NCBI GenBank assembly: GCA_036426205.1 | Contig: WSYH01001936.1 | Span: 1-64,000 of the forward strand | DNA: 64,000 nucleotides | Direction of reading: 5' to 3' | Source: Ascaphus truei | Lineage: Eukaryota > Chordata > Amphibia > Anura > Ascaphidae | Part shown: positions 1 to 12,602 of the stretch, one piece after another | Layout: every line of letters begins with the position of its first letter | Numbering within the stretch: position 1 is the stretch's first letter | Made by a program: the position numbers and the translations under genes | Notes under the pieces: model-generated | Told to the model about the DNA's origin: nothing | What the model saw: only the letters and a program-made list of their open reading frames with translations | Databases searched by the model: none

Positions 1-2226
1 CCAGGCAAATCCTCTGGTACTGTGATACTTGGAGGGGCCGTCAACCCTGAAACTGGAAACAGGGGAGCAGCGATATCCCCAGCCTCCAGGCTCTAAGGAG
101 AGAGAGTCAAATGCAAAACCTCTCTGCTCTAAATACCTGTGCATGTGATTAGAAGAGCAGGTGAGGGAGAACTAGAGCCATTGTAATCTGTGGTCTGGAT
201 TTTCCATCCAGCTGCCTGAGGTAATGGGAAGCTGTGGAACGGATCATTTTTAGCTATTCCTGCACTTTCTGCTCTAAAATGGGGCAGAAAGCTGCCTAAC
301 ATCTTTGGACTATGTCACAATATATATATATATATTTGTTGAAATGTACTGTATTTGGTGTCTGGCATAAAAGCCCGGGAAAGATACTGGCTCTGCAGTA
401 TGTTAATAGTCAGGGGGCCCCTGATCAAAGGCTTCCCCACCCTGATTGTATATGCTAGGGAGGGGAAAAGCAGAACTTGCGTAGTTCTGTAGTTGTTGGA
501 AATCACACCTCCAGACAAAGGTTTTCCTGTCCTGGGACCCAAAAGGCAGACTAGGAGACGCCAGTCTTTTGGGAGTGGGGCTAGGGAAATGAGCCCCTGA
601 TTAGAATAATTCCCACCCCTGTTGTCAGGTATTACCTTGCTTCCCACGTGAGTTGGCAAGGGGTAATTGGGTGGAGGTAATTGGTAATCAATACATGGCA
701 CCCAATGTTAAGGGATAGGGCTGAAACCCCATATAAACGAGTGTAAGCCCTATGCCCAGTGTCTTTGTTATGTCTTCGTTACAAGATCTACTTGTTACCT
801 GATGCCTGAATGAATTGCCAATCCAGATCCTGATTGCTTCATTGTCCAACCCCTAAGTAAGTGTTCATATTCTGTGTGTTATTTGTATATTTTGTGTGTT
901 CACCTTTTTCAAGGAATAAACTATATTTATCATATCTTAGTCGCATTCGATTCAACCCAGAGATATTTTGTGTTATATTATAACCCTGCACAAGCTACCG
1001 TGACAGAGACACACTGGGGGGAGGGAAAGACACTGGGGGAGGGAGTGGTGGGGGTCTTTAAAAATGATCTTGAACCAAACAAATGTTTCGACTGCGGCAC
1101 ATTTCTTTTCTTTTTTTCAAGTGCAACGCTAAAAATATTTAAGGGGTTCCATTCTGTTTTACAAAATATAAAAGGGTTCCACAACTAAATTTAATTGGGA
1201 AACATTGCCCTAAGGTGTCCCAGAACTCCTCCAAAGGGGAGAGCAATGCAATTTCCGGAAAACAGTCTAGTGCCAATTTGAGGATTCTACCCCGCAGAAG
1301 AAGTACCGACTGTAAAGCGTAGCTCACCACAAACGAAGCGCAACAGCGGTGCTGAGGTAGGGAATTGGTTAACGCCGACCCACAGCCACGTGGGCGTGCC
1401 TACGATGTAGAGTAGTCGTTCAAGCCAGGTCAGGATTATAGATTGGAGAATAAAGTACTTGCCAGGTTCAGGAGCGGAGAGTTGCGGATCGTCGGAGTGC
1501 GTAGCCAGATTAAGGATTGGAGAGTCGCGTATTGCCAGGTTCAGGATAGGCCAGTATCAGATCGTTGGAGTACTTAGCCAAGGTCAGGACTGGAGACAGG
1601 AGAAGTGTCGTACAAGCCGGATCAGGAGTGGAGAGAAGCGGAGTCCAAGGTACTAGCAGGGTTCAGGCAACAAGAGGTTAACAGACAAGCAAGGCAAGGT
1701 CTCAGGAACAAGAATGTAGCAAGGCACGGCGTCACACTTTACTATGCTCAGCAAGGAATGAGAGCAGACTGAAGGTATATAAAAGGTGGAGCCTCCAATA
1801 GCCAGCAAGGGCAGAACCAGGAAGCACAGATAGGCTGCTGATGCACACAGGTGTGCCCTATGATGCAGCCTAATCGGGGATGGGGGCAGAACTGCTAGCG
1901 CGCCATCCTGCGCATGCCACACACAGATTCTGAGTGACTTTAGGGTAAGAGTGCGGGGTCGACCCGCGCGTGTCACGGAGGTCAGGGGGCGGAGCCGAGA
2001 GCGTGTCACTCCCACGCCGGTCCTGTCCATCACCAGAGCGGAGGCACCCATTGTGAGTCCGAGCAGGAGGCAGGGTCCGAATCCACGGACGGGGGATCAG
2101 GCCGCGCAAGGTAAGCTCACGCGCATGTACTGGGAACACGAGACCGCGCATCCTGAGTGTCCATCACGGAAGGCTTGTTGGGGTGAGGAAACGGTCTGTG
2201 ACCGCCAGGATAACGAATCGTCACAC
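1..2226. other. Non-coding repeat-rich flank, no gene recognised
   Basis: No reading frame here resembles a known protein. The stretch holds a short (TA)n run at about 321-336 and a 1.1-1.2 kb segment with two near-identical 'ggttcca' phrases. A GC-richer part (about 1900-2200) carries several CpGs. The composition looks like old interspersed repeats rather than a promoter or exon. I cannot assign a family. Confidence 0.5.
1425..1680. repeat. Degenerate minisatellite, 30-43-bp units
   Basis: About seven imperfect units follow one another. Each opens with a variant of GCCAGGTTCAGGA, continues with 'ttggagag' or 'gtggagag' and often ends in 'gtacta' or 'gtactt'. Unit starts lie near 1425, 1461, 1504, 1534, 1577, 1615 and 1656. 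Unit length drifts, so this is an old tandem array and not a recent expansion. Confidence 0.6.
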
Positions 2227-2353
2227 CATACAGAACCCATATATGCTCATATTGAACCCCCAGAATAACCACAATATATATATATGTATAGGTGTCAAAG
2301 AGGAGTGCTACTGAGCATGGGGGTTCAATATGAGCTTATAGGGGTTCTGTATG
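2227..2353. repeat. Inverted repeat, 36-bp arms (MITE- or hairpin-like)
   Basis: The left arm (2227-2262) and right arm (2318-2353) are reverse complements over 36 bp with two mismatches. They are separated by 55 bp that include an AT run. The outer end reads CATACAGAACCC. The arms could be the terminal repeats of a very small MITE or a foldback element. I see no clear target-site duplication, so the class is left open. Confidence 0.65.
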
Positions 2354-2904
2354 TTTTGCAATTCTGTTCAGCTGGTCCTAGCTGATTTGGAGGGTGGCTC
2401 CTCCTGCCCAGGTTGAAGCTCACCCCTTCCCACTTTTAAATGGTTAAAAGCTCACTCCACTTCACCTTCCACTTCACCTTCCACACTCATGGGAACCTGC
2501 ATACAGTTTGATTGCGACAAATCTAATAGAGTGCTTTTCCTGGTAATGTACAGGTGAATAAGAGCTTCAATCAGACTTGGAACTATGCAACTAATTTTGA
2601 CAGATTTATTATAAATCATTCTTCCTGGTTATGTACAGGTTATTAAGAATTTATATTAGTGTTAGGACCCTTGAGACGTGGTCTGCTTTGGAGGGGCTCA
2701 AGGGCTTACAACACTTTGGCCAAAGAGTTAAACTAAAAGACCATTTTATTCAAAAGATATATATATATATATAGGCACTGTACCGTGTATCTGTGTTAAA
2801 GGATGTAGCACTGAGCTCTGTCTGTGTTTCATGTTCTGTCTCTGGTTTTGAATCCTCACACAGAGAGACTTTCCCGCCGCCTAAGAGATTAGCTCTCTCA
2901 TCCA

Positions 2905-3310
2905 GTGCCGGAGATCGCACTGACCGCTGCTACAAATGTGGTCAATTTCTCTAAGGAATGTCCGAAGTCCAAAACCCCAACGCTTGGGTCGTGGCCCTCA
3001 CAGTGCCACCAACTGACACTCCACCCCTCCCGCTGTTGGAAAGCGACCCAGCATCTAGTCCCGATGAAGCACCCCAACCGGAGGCCCCCAGTCGAGTGGG
3101 GCCGGCAGCCATCATTAGAGTCCTTGTGGAAGGTATTTTCTCCTCAGCTTTACTGGATACAAGGTTAGAAGTGTCCATCATATATCGACCCTTCTACGAC
3201 AAACATCTTAAGCACCTGCCCATGCAGTGGGCAGAGAAGATGAAGCTGTGGGGTCTCAGCAATATACACTACCCCAGCGACGGCGTGGTGAAAGTACGGC
3301 TGGATATTTA
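2905..3310 (+). pseudogene. Ty3/Gypsy element 1: gag zinc-knuckle end and protease, broken
   Basis: The segment opens with the first half of a CCHC zinc knuckle (CYKCGQF, near 2921-2950), interrupted by a stop and frameshift. A proline-rich linker follows. Next comes an aspartic-protease stretch (about 3110-3310) whose active-site triplet reads DTR where retroviral-type proteases have DTG or DSG; downstream is a hydrophobic strand with VSIIY. The protein is cut at about 3308 by a LINE insertion. Upstream gag, primer-binding site and 5' LTR are not recognisable, so the element is 5'-truncated or too decayed to see. It is the start of the same polyprotein that continues at 4.2-6.2 and 8.1-10.0 kb. 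Confidence 0.75.
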
Positions 3311-4200
3311 TTTATAAAATGTTTTACCAGGAAGTAATACATTGAGAGTTACCTCTCGTTTTCAAGTATGTCCTGGGCATAGTTAATATGACAAATAATA
3401 CATGGTTACAAATACAGTTACATACTGTAAATGAACAGGGTATACATTATATACAATACATTGCATGCACAGTTAGAGAAGACGTATATTATAGGCTTAT
3501 GTAACAGTTACAGACCAGATTAAAATGTGAGATAGCCTTAGTTTTGAAAGAACTTAAACTGGTGGTGGATGTGAGAGTCTCCGGTAGGTTGTTCCAGTTT
3601 TGGGGTGCACGGTAAGAGAAGGAGGAGCGGCCGGATACTTTGTTGAGCCTTGGGACCATGAACAGTCTTTTGGAGGTGATAAGTGCTGCATGTGGTAGGG
3701 GTGAGGGGCTTGTTCAGATAGGTGGATAGCTTGCCCAGAAAGTATTTGAAGGCAAGACAGAAAAGGTGAACTTTGCGCCTAGGCTCGAGTGATGACCAAG
3801 CAAGTTATTTGAGCATTTCGCAGTGATGTGTGTTGTAGTTGCATTGGACAACGAAATGACAAATTGAATTGTAGAGGGTGTCAAGTTTGCCAAGGTGGGT
3901 TTGGGGTGCCGAGCCATATACTATGTCTCCATAGTTGATAATTGGCATTAGCATCTGCTTTCTGACCAGCAGGCTTAGGGAGGATTTGTTCCTGTAAAGT
4001 ACACCTAGTTTGGCATAGGTTTTGGATATCAAGGTATCAATGTGCATTCCGAATGTTAAGTGGGAGTCAAACCATATGCCCAGGTAATTAAAACTAGTAA
4101 CAGGAGTTAGGGTGGTGTTAGCATTGGTTCTGATCTGGAAGCTTTAAAAATTTAGTCTTGGTCCCAAATACCATTGTTAGTCTTGTCAGTGTTTAAAAAC
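3308..4200 (-). mobile_element. 5'-truncated non-LTR retrotransposon inserted in Gypsy 1
   Basis: On the minus strand, 4047-3805 encodes the C-terminal (thumb) part of a LINE reverse transcriptase. It includes the PIINYGDIVYGSA stretch typical of jockey/CR1/L2/Rex1-type RTs. After it comes a 3' UTR that ends at the left edge in ATAAATAAAT-type repeats, the usual tail of CR1/L2/Rex1-like elements. No YxDD motif, palm or endonuclease is present, so the copy is strongly 5'-truncated. It separates the Gypsy protease from the downstream pol. Target-site duplications are not clear. The clade is uncertain; Rex1/L2-like is my best reading. Confidence 0.7.
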
Positions 4201-6225
4201 AGTTTGTTTTGGAAAATCCAAACAATTTGGGATATACTGCAGTTGAACACCAGCAAGTGTCACACCATGGAAGTGGAGGCTCTGATATGCCCCAACAATA
4301 TCCCAGCTCCCCAATTATCTTGGGGACCAATGCCGATGTGGTGCGGGCGGTAATCCGAGCTTATCTACAGGAGGCCGAACTACCCCTGTCCTTCTCTACC
4401 GATCCATCCGGTAGTGAAGGAAGAGTGCTGCAGGATCTTGGCCCAGGAGGGGTATGGGGATCTATTTAATCACACAGCAGGGTTGACTGAGATTCCACCA
4501 GGTGGAGTAAAGTACATGGATGCAGTGTGCTGCTAACCGGGTCGTGATGAAGCCGACCATTACTTCTCTCTAGAAAGTACGCCTGAGAAAGACCCTAATA
4601 GATGGTACAAGATCATGCCAGAGGTACGAGAGTGGAAGTCCTAAATTCCGGGGGCCATTACGGTGTTCACCCAGAACATCTCCCCGTTCACCATGCCACT
4701 CGACCAAGGTCAAAGACTGGGTCGGATATACCCAGTTACCCCCGTCGAGACGGTGGCTCAAGTGAACACCGCCACCGATGCTGATCAGCCGGTCGAGCTG
4801 CCATTTGACTTCGGGGAATCGACCCTGTCAGCCAAATGGAAGGAAATGCTAAGAGCCAAACTGGAAGAATGCTGGGAAGTGTTTTCCACCAGCGAGATTG
4901 ATGTGGGCTGCAGCCGAAGCGCCCATCACACGATCCGCCTGAATGATACCACGCCATTCCGGGAGCGTTCCCGATGCATCGCTCCCAGAGATGTGTAAGA
5001 CGTGAGGGATGTCCTGAAAGAAATGGAGACGGCGGGCATTGTGACCGAATCATGTAGCCCCTACGCCTCTCCCGATTGTAGTGTTGCGCAAAAAGAATGG
5101 GTCAGTCCGCCTGTGTGTAGACTACCGGACCCTGAACAATCTTACCATCGTCGACCAATACACCCTGCCAAGGATAGAAGAACTCCTCAACGTGCTGTCA
5201 GGAAGCCAATGGTTCAGCATGCTGGACCTGCGGTCTGGGTACTACCAGGTACATATGAGCTCCGAAGACAAGGAGAAGACAGTGTTTGTATGTCCCCTCG
5301 GCTTCTATCTGTTCACCCGAATGCCACAAAACATTTGCAGTGCCCCGGCGACCTTTCAAGGGTTGATGAAAAAGACCATTGAAGACATGAATCCCTGGGA
5401 GTGTTTAGTCTACCTGGACGATATTATCGTGTTTGGGAAGACTCTAGAAGAGCACGAGGAACAACTGTTGAAGGTATTAGACAGACTGGGTAAAAAGGCC
5501 TGATGTTGTCCCTGGACAAATATCGGTTCTGCCACACGTCAGTCACCTACATGGGTCATATAGTATCCGAAGACGGAGTGCTCACCAACCCTATCAAGGT
5601 CAAAGTCGTGGTGAATTGGCCCTGACCAGATAATGTGATGGAGCTACGGTCCTTCCTGGGATTCTGCGGATACTACCGCCGCTTCGTGGAAGGCTACTCC
5701 AGAAAAGCCAAGTTCCTAAACAACCTCCTGAGAATCTACCCAGAGGAACCTCGGCAGAAGGCCGCATCATCCGCTCGAATCCCCCTCGGAGATAAGTGGA
5801 CGCCCGTTTGCGAGAAAGCATTCATGAACCTTAAGAACAGCCTGACCGAAGCACCCGTCTTGGCTTATGTCGATCCCGAGCTGCCGTATGTATTAAATGT
5901 GGATGCAAGCTTCAATGGGCTGGGAGCTGTATTGCACCAGAAGTATCCTGCTGGCCTTCGCCCAGTGGCGTACGAGAGCTGAAGTCTAGCCCCAAGTGAA
6001 CAGAACTATCCGGTTCATAAACTTGAGTTCCTCGCTCTCAAGTGGACAGTAGTGGAGAAACTCCACGATTATCTGTAAGGTGTGCCTTTCGAAGTCCGAA
6101 CGGAGAACAACCCTCTGACATATTCTTACGTCCGCCAAATTGGACGCCACCGGTCACAGATGGCTGGCGGCTCTCTCCAATTATCAATCTACCTTGAAAT
6201 ATAAGCCGGGGCCTCTAAACATCTG
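4201..6225 (+). pseudogene. Ty3/Gypsy element 1: reverse transcriptase and RNase H, frameshifted
   Basis: Translation resumes after the LINE insertion with a stretch holding ILGTNADVVR, then the RT N-terminus. The RT core (about 5040-5500) shows LCVDYRTLNN, FSMLDLRSGYYQV and the catalytic YLDDIIVFG at 5411-5437. A frameshift at about 5495 moves the connection domain to another frame. There MGHIVSEDG and [14 protein letters not shown] (about 5635-5700) are typical Gypsy motifs. RNase H follows, with the catalytic-Asp motif NVDAS near 5900 and AVLHQ, then a stop at 5980. Its distal part (LDATGHRWLAALSNY, KYKPGPLNI) lies in a shifted frame to about 6220. At least four stops or frameshifts make it non-functional. 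The break at about 6226 is another insertion. Confidence 0.88.
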
Positions 6226-8090
6226 TGACGGTAGCTTTGAGACAGGCTATAATAATACACACCAAATATAACTGGGTTGAACTGGACGAGACATAGATAT
6301 GATAAAATATAATGTATTCCTTGAAAAAGGTGAACACACGAGATATACAAATAACAGACAAAATATGGACACTTACTTAAAGGTTAGGACAAGAAAGCCA
6401 TCAGGATACAGGATGGGCCATTCCTTCCATAATTCAGTTTCAGATGTTGACATCACAGCAATACATGAAGATCATACATGAAGACACATGAAGACCCATG
6501 AAGACAATTGAGTAAGGGTTGACTCTGACTTATATACCATTTCAACCCTTCTCTTACACTCAAGGCGCCGAGCTGTCTAGCAAAAATCTCTTTGAAGGAA
6601 ATTTTGGCTTCCCTGTAAGTGTGAAGACCGACACTTAAAAAACACTCAGCCCCTTTGTTCTTGCCCTTAGCATAAACAATCAGGACAGCTAGCTTTTGAT
6701 CACCGGGCTATGGTAATTCTTGCAGGATGCTCTTCCTGCCTTATTTAACATAACAGATGGAGTCTGCATTTTTGAGAGCAGACCCAAAACCCCATATACA
6801 TTTTAATACCTACACATATTAAAATACCCGGTTCTGGTAGGTCCAGCGGGTCCAAACTTTCCAGACCTTAATTCCGGAAGTGGTACACTATAGGGTCCAA
6901 ATTTCAGCCCGCTACGACCTTCGGAACCGGAGTTATACAAATATCACATAAACCGTTTCATATTTTATTATAAAAATCTCCGCTAAAAAGAAATCTCAGC
7001 GTTTCACTAAATCCCCATTTAAAACAACGGGCACCGCCGCCATGGGTTTCAATGGAGCAACTCCGCCGTTGTAGTCAATGGAGTTTCCCGCCATAGACTT
7101 TCAATGGAGGAACCGCCGCCATTGAAGTCTATGAGAAAATCCACAAATCTTTACCTTCGTCCATACTCCGTCTGGTTGGTCTGAGGGGGCTGGGAAGGGG
7201 CATGCATTAAAGCCGGAACCTTGGCTATATGCCACCCAAATCCCATCCCTCTGGTCAATTCAGAACCGGAGATATGGACTTACACATTTCAACATTTTAC
7301 ACTTAGTCGTTTTTTCGCCATGCGGCTTTTCCCCATTGGAATCAATGGCCGGCGCCACCATTGACAATGCATGGCGCCCGTCGCCATTAGATTCAATGGT
7401 GCGACCCTCCTTCTCCGCTCGACCCTTTACGGGGGTCCCTCATTCCCGGACCCGGTGTGGATTGTGTGTGGGGGTTCCTAGGGGTGAGGGACAAAAATAA
7501 CTTTATTCCCAGGGGCCCTAGAACCCAAGATTCCCACGCCAAGTGTCGTTGAACTTGACCGTAGTGATTAAACTCTTTTAAAAGACATTGTATCCGCTTT
7601 TGCGGTCTGCGGTTTGGATGGCTGTCAACCTGTTCCTCGAGGCCAGCGTTGAGGAATCTCCATTGAAGTCAATGAGCCCATTGTCTTACAATGGGAAACT
7701 GCCGCTCCTCCTCTCGGACGCCACCTGCTGGTCATCGCTGGAAAACAGGTCCAAAACCGCTACTTCAGCCATTAGAAAGCATGGAGGCTCAATGGCGACC
7801 TATGGACGGCTGCAAAATGGAGCCTGAAAAGGTGGGAAAATTACACAAAGGGCTATAATCACTATTTGAACATTAACCCCTTCCCTCCCGCATCAACCCT
7901 AGTGTATGTGTGAGTGCAAACACCAGGATAACACAATACATTTACACAGGGGAATAAACATTTGGATACTGAAGCAAGGCAAAACACATTACTGGACCTC
8001 AGTCCAGTTAACCCCTTGCTTCCCAGGTGAGAGTAGAGGGTGGCCAAATGGGGTGTAACCCCTTTAATCCCGGGCCAAATCCTCTCTATC
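6226..8090. mobile_element. About 1.9-kb unclassified repeat inserted between RNase H and integrase
   Basis: Gypsy coding sequence stops at about 6225 (GPLNI) and resumes at about 8092 (…NTLSRRPGL), a pair that is normally adjacent. The inserted DNA has no convincing protein. It contains 'atgaagac' direct repeats (6464-6510) and, at about 7030-7420 and 7660-7700, many short self-complementary phrases such as CCATTGAAGTC/AATGG. Possible ragged duplications of the target (ctct…atc…tgac) sit at both edges but are too degenerate to prove. It may be a solo LTR or a non-autonomous element. I cannot name its family. Confidence 0.55.
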
Positions 8091-9984
8091 ATGACAACAT
8101 CGGAGCCAATACTCTCTCCAGGAGACCGGGACTGAGTACAATCGAAGACGACGATCTGTGGGAGGAAATAACTGACCCTGGGATGCAGGCAATGTGCTCC
8201 AGTACTGCCATAGTGGAGGACAAGATTGCATTCTCTGAGCTGAGGGTAGCAGATTCCCTGGGATGCCAGCCCACTGCACTCCCTGCTGCTTACTGCCATC
8301 CAGAAGGCATGTCTGTCACCCCATATTATATTATCACCTGGAAAGAACTGGTGATATACCAGATGAGGGATTCGGTGGATATGGCTATACGCCAAGCCAT
8401 CCAATGAAACAACCCCTCCTTGATGAAGCTGGCCCCTACCAACGTCTTTCCAGTCATTATGAGAGAATGGGACAAGTTCCACATAGATCGTGGTCTCCTC
8501 TACAGGATTGTACAATACCATAACCACCCTGACAGAATACAACTGGTACTGCCCCGATGCCTAGAGGGCCAGGTTCTACAATCTCTGCATGATGAACATG
8601 GGCATCTGGGCATAGACAAGCCCTCCGGCCTAGTGAGAGATCGGTTCTTCTGGCCCAGAATGCGGGAGTCAGTAGAGTGGCATTGCCGGAGATGTCTGCG
8701 TGTGTCCAGCGGAAGACACTGCCCACCCACGAAGCCCCAATGGGCCACCTAAAAGCTCTGGGCCCCTGAATCTAGTCTGCATGGACTTCTTGTGCATCAA
8801 GCCCGATTCAAGAAGCATCGGGAATGTGCTGGTGGTGACCGACCACTATACGCGGTACACCCAAGCAGTCCCTACCAAAGATCAGAAGGCGACAACGGTG
8901 GCTAATGTGCTGTGTGAGAAAAACTTTGTCCACTATGGCCTCCCAAATCGGATGCACTCTGAACAGGGTCGAGACTTCGAGAGCAAGCTTATCAAGGAGC
9001 TGCTCAACATCCAGAAGTCCAGGACCATTCCGTATCATCCAGAGAGAGACGCTCTGCCAGAAAGGTTCAACCAAATGCTGCTCAACATGCTAGGCACCCT
9101 AAAGGGATCACAGAAGACTGAATGGAGTAAGCACGTTGAAGCACTGGTGCATGCATATAATTGCACCCGACATGAATCCATGGGGTACACGCCGTACATT
9201 ATGATGTACACGAGAGGCACTTCTGCCTGTGGATGTCCGTCTCCGGGTATCTACCGATGGGGTACCCAACACTGCGCATTTTAAATATGTACAGCGACTC
9301 CAAGCCAGCCTGCAACGCACATATCAATTGGCGGAAAAGGCCTCGGGCCATCTAACTGCTTGCAACAAAATATATGACCACAAGGTCCATTATTGGGAAC
9401 TAAGGCCCGGAGATGCCGTACTCCTATGTAACCTAGGGATCCCCGCCAAACACAAGCTGGCCAACCGCTGGCGTGACGGGGTTTTCGAGGCATAATCTCA
9501 AATGCCAGGCCTCCCGGTCTACTGCATACAAGACAGGGATGGCCAGGTAAAGGTCTGGCACAGAAATCATTTGTTGCCCATTCCACAAGTAGGAGACATT
9601 GACCCTGACTCAGAGACAATAGTAAGGGCCAGTGAACTAGAGGGGTCTGAAGAGCAATCAGATCCACTAGCTGAATCAAATCAGGATCCTATGGAAGGAA
9701 CCTCCGCTGGTTCAAATGGAGACTGGTGGGCATCCCCTGAAGGAACACCGGTAATGGGCCCGCACCTCATGCACCCATGCCAATGGCTTCAACAAGCCGT
9801 CCTCTGGATCCCACAAGCCCAAGTTGTTTGCCCAGTTGAGACTTTACAGAGACTGAGTATCCACGTAGAGATGGGTCAAGGCCCCAGGACTATGATAGAC
9901 TTTCCCAAGTGGGAACCACTGAAGAGTCTCGCAGAAGTCAGCAAGAAAGACGCCTGCCTACTAGAGTGGCATATGATCAGCTAG
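8091..9984 (+). pseudogene. Ty3/Gypsy element 1: integrase and pol C-terminus, broken
   Basis: The reading starts with the spacer after RNase H (ANTLSRRPGL, about 8110). The integrase H2C2 zinc-binding domain lies at about 8580-8710 (DEHGHLGIDK, then WHCRRC). The catalytic core follows (about 8760-9230): MDF, VVTDHYTRY, then HSEQGRDFE, where the second catalytic Asp is Glu, and ERFNQMLLNML with the expected Glu. A frameshift lies near 8705 and another near 9230. The C-terminal part (9229-9495, then 9502-9984) has YDHKVHYWELRPGDAVLL, the usual GPY/F-like region, and an acidic tail. It is collinear with the RT-RNase H piece upstream. Confidence 0.87.
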
Positions 9985-10155
9985 GGGCATCCCATTACGA
10001 GTCTCAGCAGCTGTCTCTGAGCAGGCTGGTGTCTGTAATAGCCATGCTCACATAACTTTGCAATATTGTTTAAAGTACAGCATTTTTATTATATAAACTG
10101 TTATGTTTATACGTTGTTCCAAGTGGGGTCATTGGAGTCTCCACCAGTGGGAGAA

Positions 10156-11305
10156 TGTAGCCAGGTCTTCTTGGTTCCTTACCTACGTGCTTGTGTGGTA
10201 GGGGACAACTATTGAGTACGCTCAGGTGCCGCCTGAGCTGCCGGTGGACCCGTCTAGGAGCAGGGAGGCTGCATAGTGGCGTGTGGGGTGCAGGGACTGG
10301 ACAGAGCTCCGTGTAGAGTGCACCGCCATATTGAAGATCTTCACACATGCACAGTGCGACACATGTAGCGGCGGCCATTTAAAGAGTGATGCGCATAAGG
10401 ACTGTGGCGGCCATTACAATAAGCTCCACAGGGGAACTACAAGTCCCAGCAGCACCACGTTGTGAGGCAGTCAATAGGGCAAAGAGAATCTTGTCAGGAG
10501 ATTGATACTTTTGACGTTCCTGGGACGTCAGTCAGAGAAGGGACACAGAGGAGTAAGGTAGTGTCTGGGTGCAGGTGGCATCCCAGACTAGGCCAGATAT
10601 CCCCCTTAGGACCGACTTACAGTTAGCTGTGGCTGCTAAAGGGAAAGCCCATAGCTAGGGACATTTCCCCAGTAGCTGCTAATAGCCAGGGTATAGCACT
10701 GGTGAGACACCACGCAGTGATTGCGGCCTGTGGTCTGGGACCAGACCACTGTCGCAGCAATAGACATTCAAAGGTGAGACCCTCCAATGGGAGTTCACCC
10801 AGCACAGAGGCGGACACTATCGCGGACGATGACGTGGCTGCAGCAGCAGATCCCCGTCTTTTATTTAGCAGTACCCGGGTGATGGAGCTCCCAGGCAGGT
10901 ACCCCAACAAGTGCACTATCAGTTCACAGGATAGCGCTATTCCACAAACTTTCGGGTGCACTCTGACATTGGGAAGGACATCAGGGTATTGGTGCCAAGC
11001 ACCATATGTATATTGGGGACATTCATCTGGTGGATTGGGGTTGTGTGTTTGGGCTATATACTGAGGGGTACAGGTTGATTATCCTGCGTTCAGTCATACC
11101 AGTTACTATATGTGATTATTATTTGCATTATTCCTGCGAGGGGCTTATCCCACCATGTTGGGATCCATCACAGGTGGAGGCGCTGCACCGAGGCGAACTA
11201 AATATCACCCCAGTCTCCCAGTGGCAGAGGCTTAAGCTTTCTGGTAGCCAAACAGATAACATCAGTACTGGTTGTCCCTTCTGTGACGGGGGAAAAGGGA
11301 TTACA
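10156..11305 (+). mobile_element. Candidate 3' LTR of Gypsy element 1
   Basis: A purine run (AGTGGGAGAA) immediately precedes TGTAGCC at 10156, as a polypurine tract precedes an LTR. About 1.15 kb later the sequence reads GGGATTACA, so the ends form a short TGTA…TACA inverted repeat. Its position just after the pol C-terminus fits. No second LTR is visible in the window to compare with, and I see no clear TSD, so the right edge is a guess. Confidence 0.4.
10321..10420. promoter_or_regulatory. Three YY1-type motifs in the candidate LTR
   Basis: CCGCCATATTG (about 10323), GCGGCCATTT (10371) and GGCGGCCATTA (10406) all match the CCGCCATNTT/GGCCAT core bound by YY1, a known regulator of retroviral LTRs and L1 promoters. 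They cluster within 100 bp in the part that would be U3. This is a motif match only. Confidence 0.35.
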
Positions 11306-12602
11306 TATACTTAAAAATATATATTGATATATTATTGTGTTGTAGAGAAATCGTGGTTGCTTAGTATTTGCTGCTTTTTGTTGATAATGAAAAACAAGGT
11401 TACCATAGGAAAAAAAGTTTCTTAAATTCACAATTGGGAGTTGAAGAAACCTCACGTGGCTCTTTAAGTATAGGCTAGAATTCCATCTATGGAGATCTAC
11501 AGTATATTGATTTATAGTCTTTCAAACTATTGTAGTTTCACTATTCCTGTTAATGTAATGTTAAACTACATATTTCTGTTAAAATGTGTTTTGTTTCTAA
11601 GTTCTAAAGGCAGGGACATATATATGTTTTAATTTCTGTACATTAACCCCTTGAGTGTCCACTAGAAGTCAGAGAATGATACCTGTGGCTCTTACAATGT
11701 TCACTGCAGGTCACAGTTTGTGCTGTTGTAGAGCTGGCATTGATTTTATTCTGTCAACTCCACTTGCAAAGGAGAAATTAAATGTTATATACCAAGTCAC
11801 TATAAGCAAATCAATCAGATGTACACTTTAAAAAATAAAAAGGTAAGTCTATAGAGAGATCTCTCCCATTCCTCTAAAAAAATCAATATACAACATACAA
11901 TTTTGATTTTGGAGGCTAAAGTAGTAAAACCCATAATTCTGCTCACCTCACTGCACTAAGCAAGCTACTGTATGTGCTGGAGGGTGATTCTCCATGTTTG
12001 TGTGAGTAAAATTGTGCTGCGGAGGGGGATTAGCACCATAAACTTCTGCTTAAATTTTAATTATGTTAATGTTCAGTTACTGTAATTATGTTACCCCATA
12101 GTTTTTACATATAATTGACATCATTGAGATCACATGACTAAGTATGCACAAGACATTTAGTTCGTTCCGAACAAAAAAGTGAAAATTCCCTTGGTCACAC
12201 AGGCAGTTAATACTCTAATCTAGGCACTAAAAGAGTTAACACAGCCTAGGATCTGAAAACCACTTTTACAGGTACTGAACAAGTTCAAACCAATTTGTAA
12301 ATGAAAAGTAGAAAGAAGGATTAGTGGGAGAAATAATCCAACTGTAAAATGACTGCGTTTGAAGTGGTAAATTAGGTTTGAATTCAAGTGTCAGTGCTTT
12401 GGGCAGGCTGCTTTATTCCCTGATGCTTAAAAAAAATGTTTATAGAAGTATCTGGGCGCTGCCTACTCAGGAGAATACAACTATTAATAAAATAATCTAA
12501 ACACTGCTCCCGGAAGTATTCTGCATTTAAATGAGTGACTTTGTTCAATAGTATATGTAACTAGCTGAAAGTACTAGCGTTGCTTAGGAATGATAGGAAA
12601 CC
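11306..12602. other. AT-rich non-coding interval, nothing recognised
   Basis: No protein-like reading frame, RNA gene or clear repeat end was seen. The sequence is AT-rich and ordinary. It ends at the left TSD of the L1 element. Confidence 0.6.

Noticed and set aside
7862..8542. 226-codon open frame on the minus strand
   Set aside because: It lies opposite the Gypsy integrase-side coding sequence and has no family features; antisense shadow.
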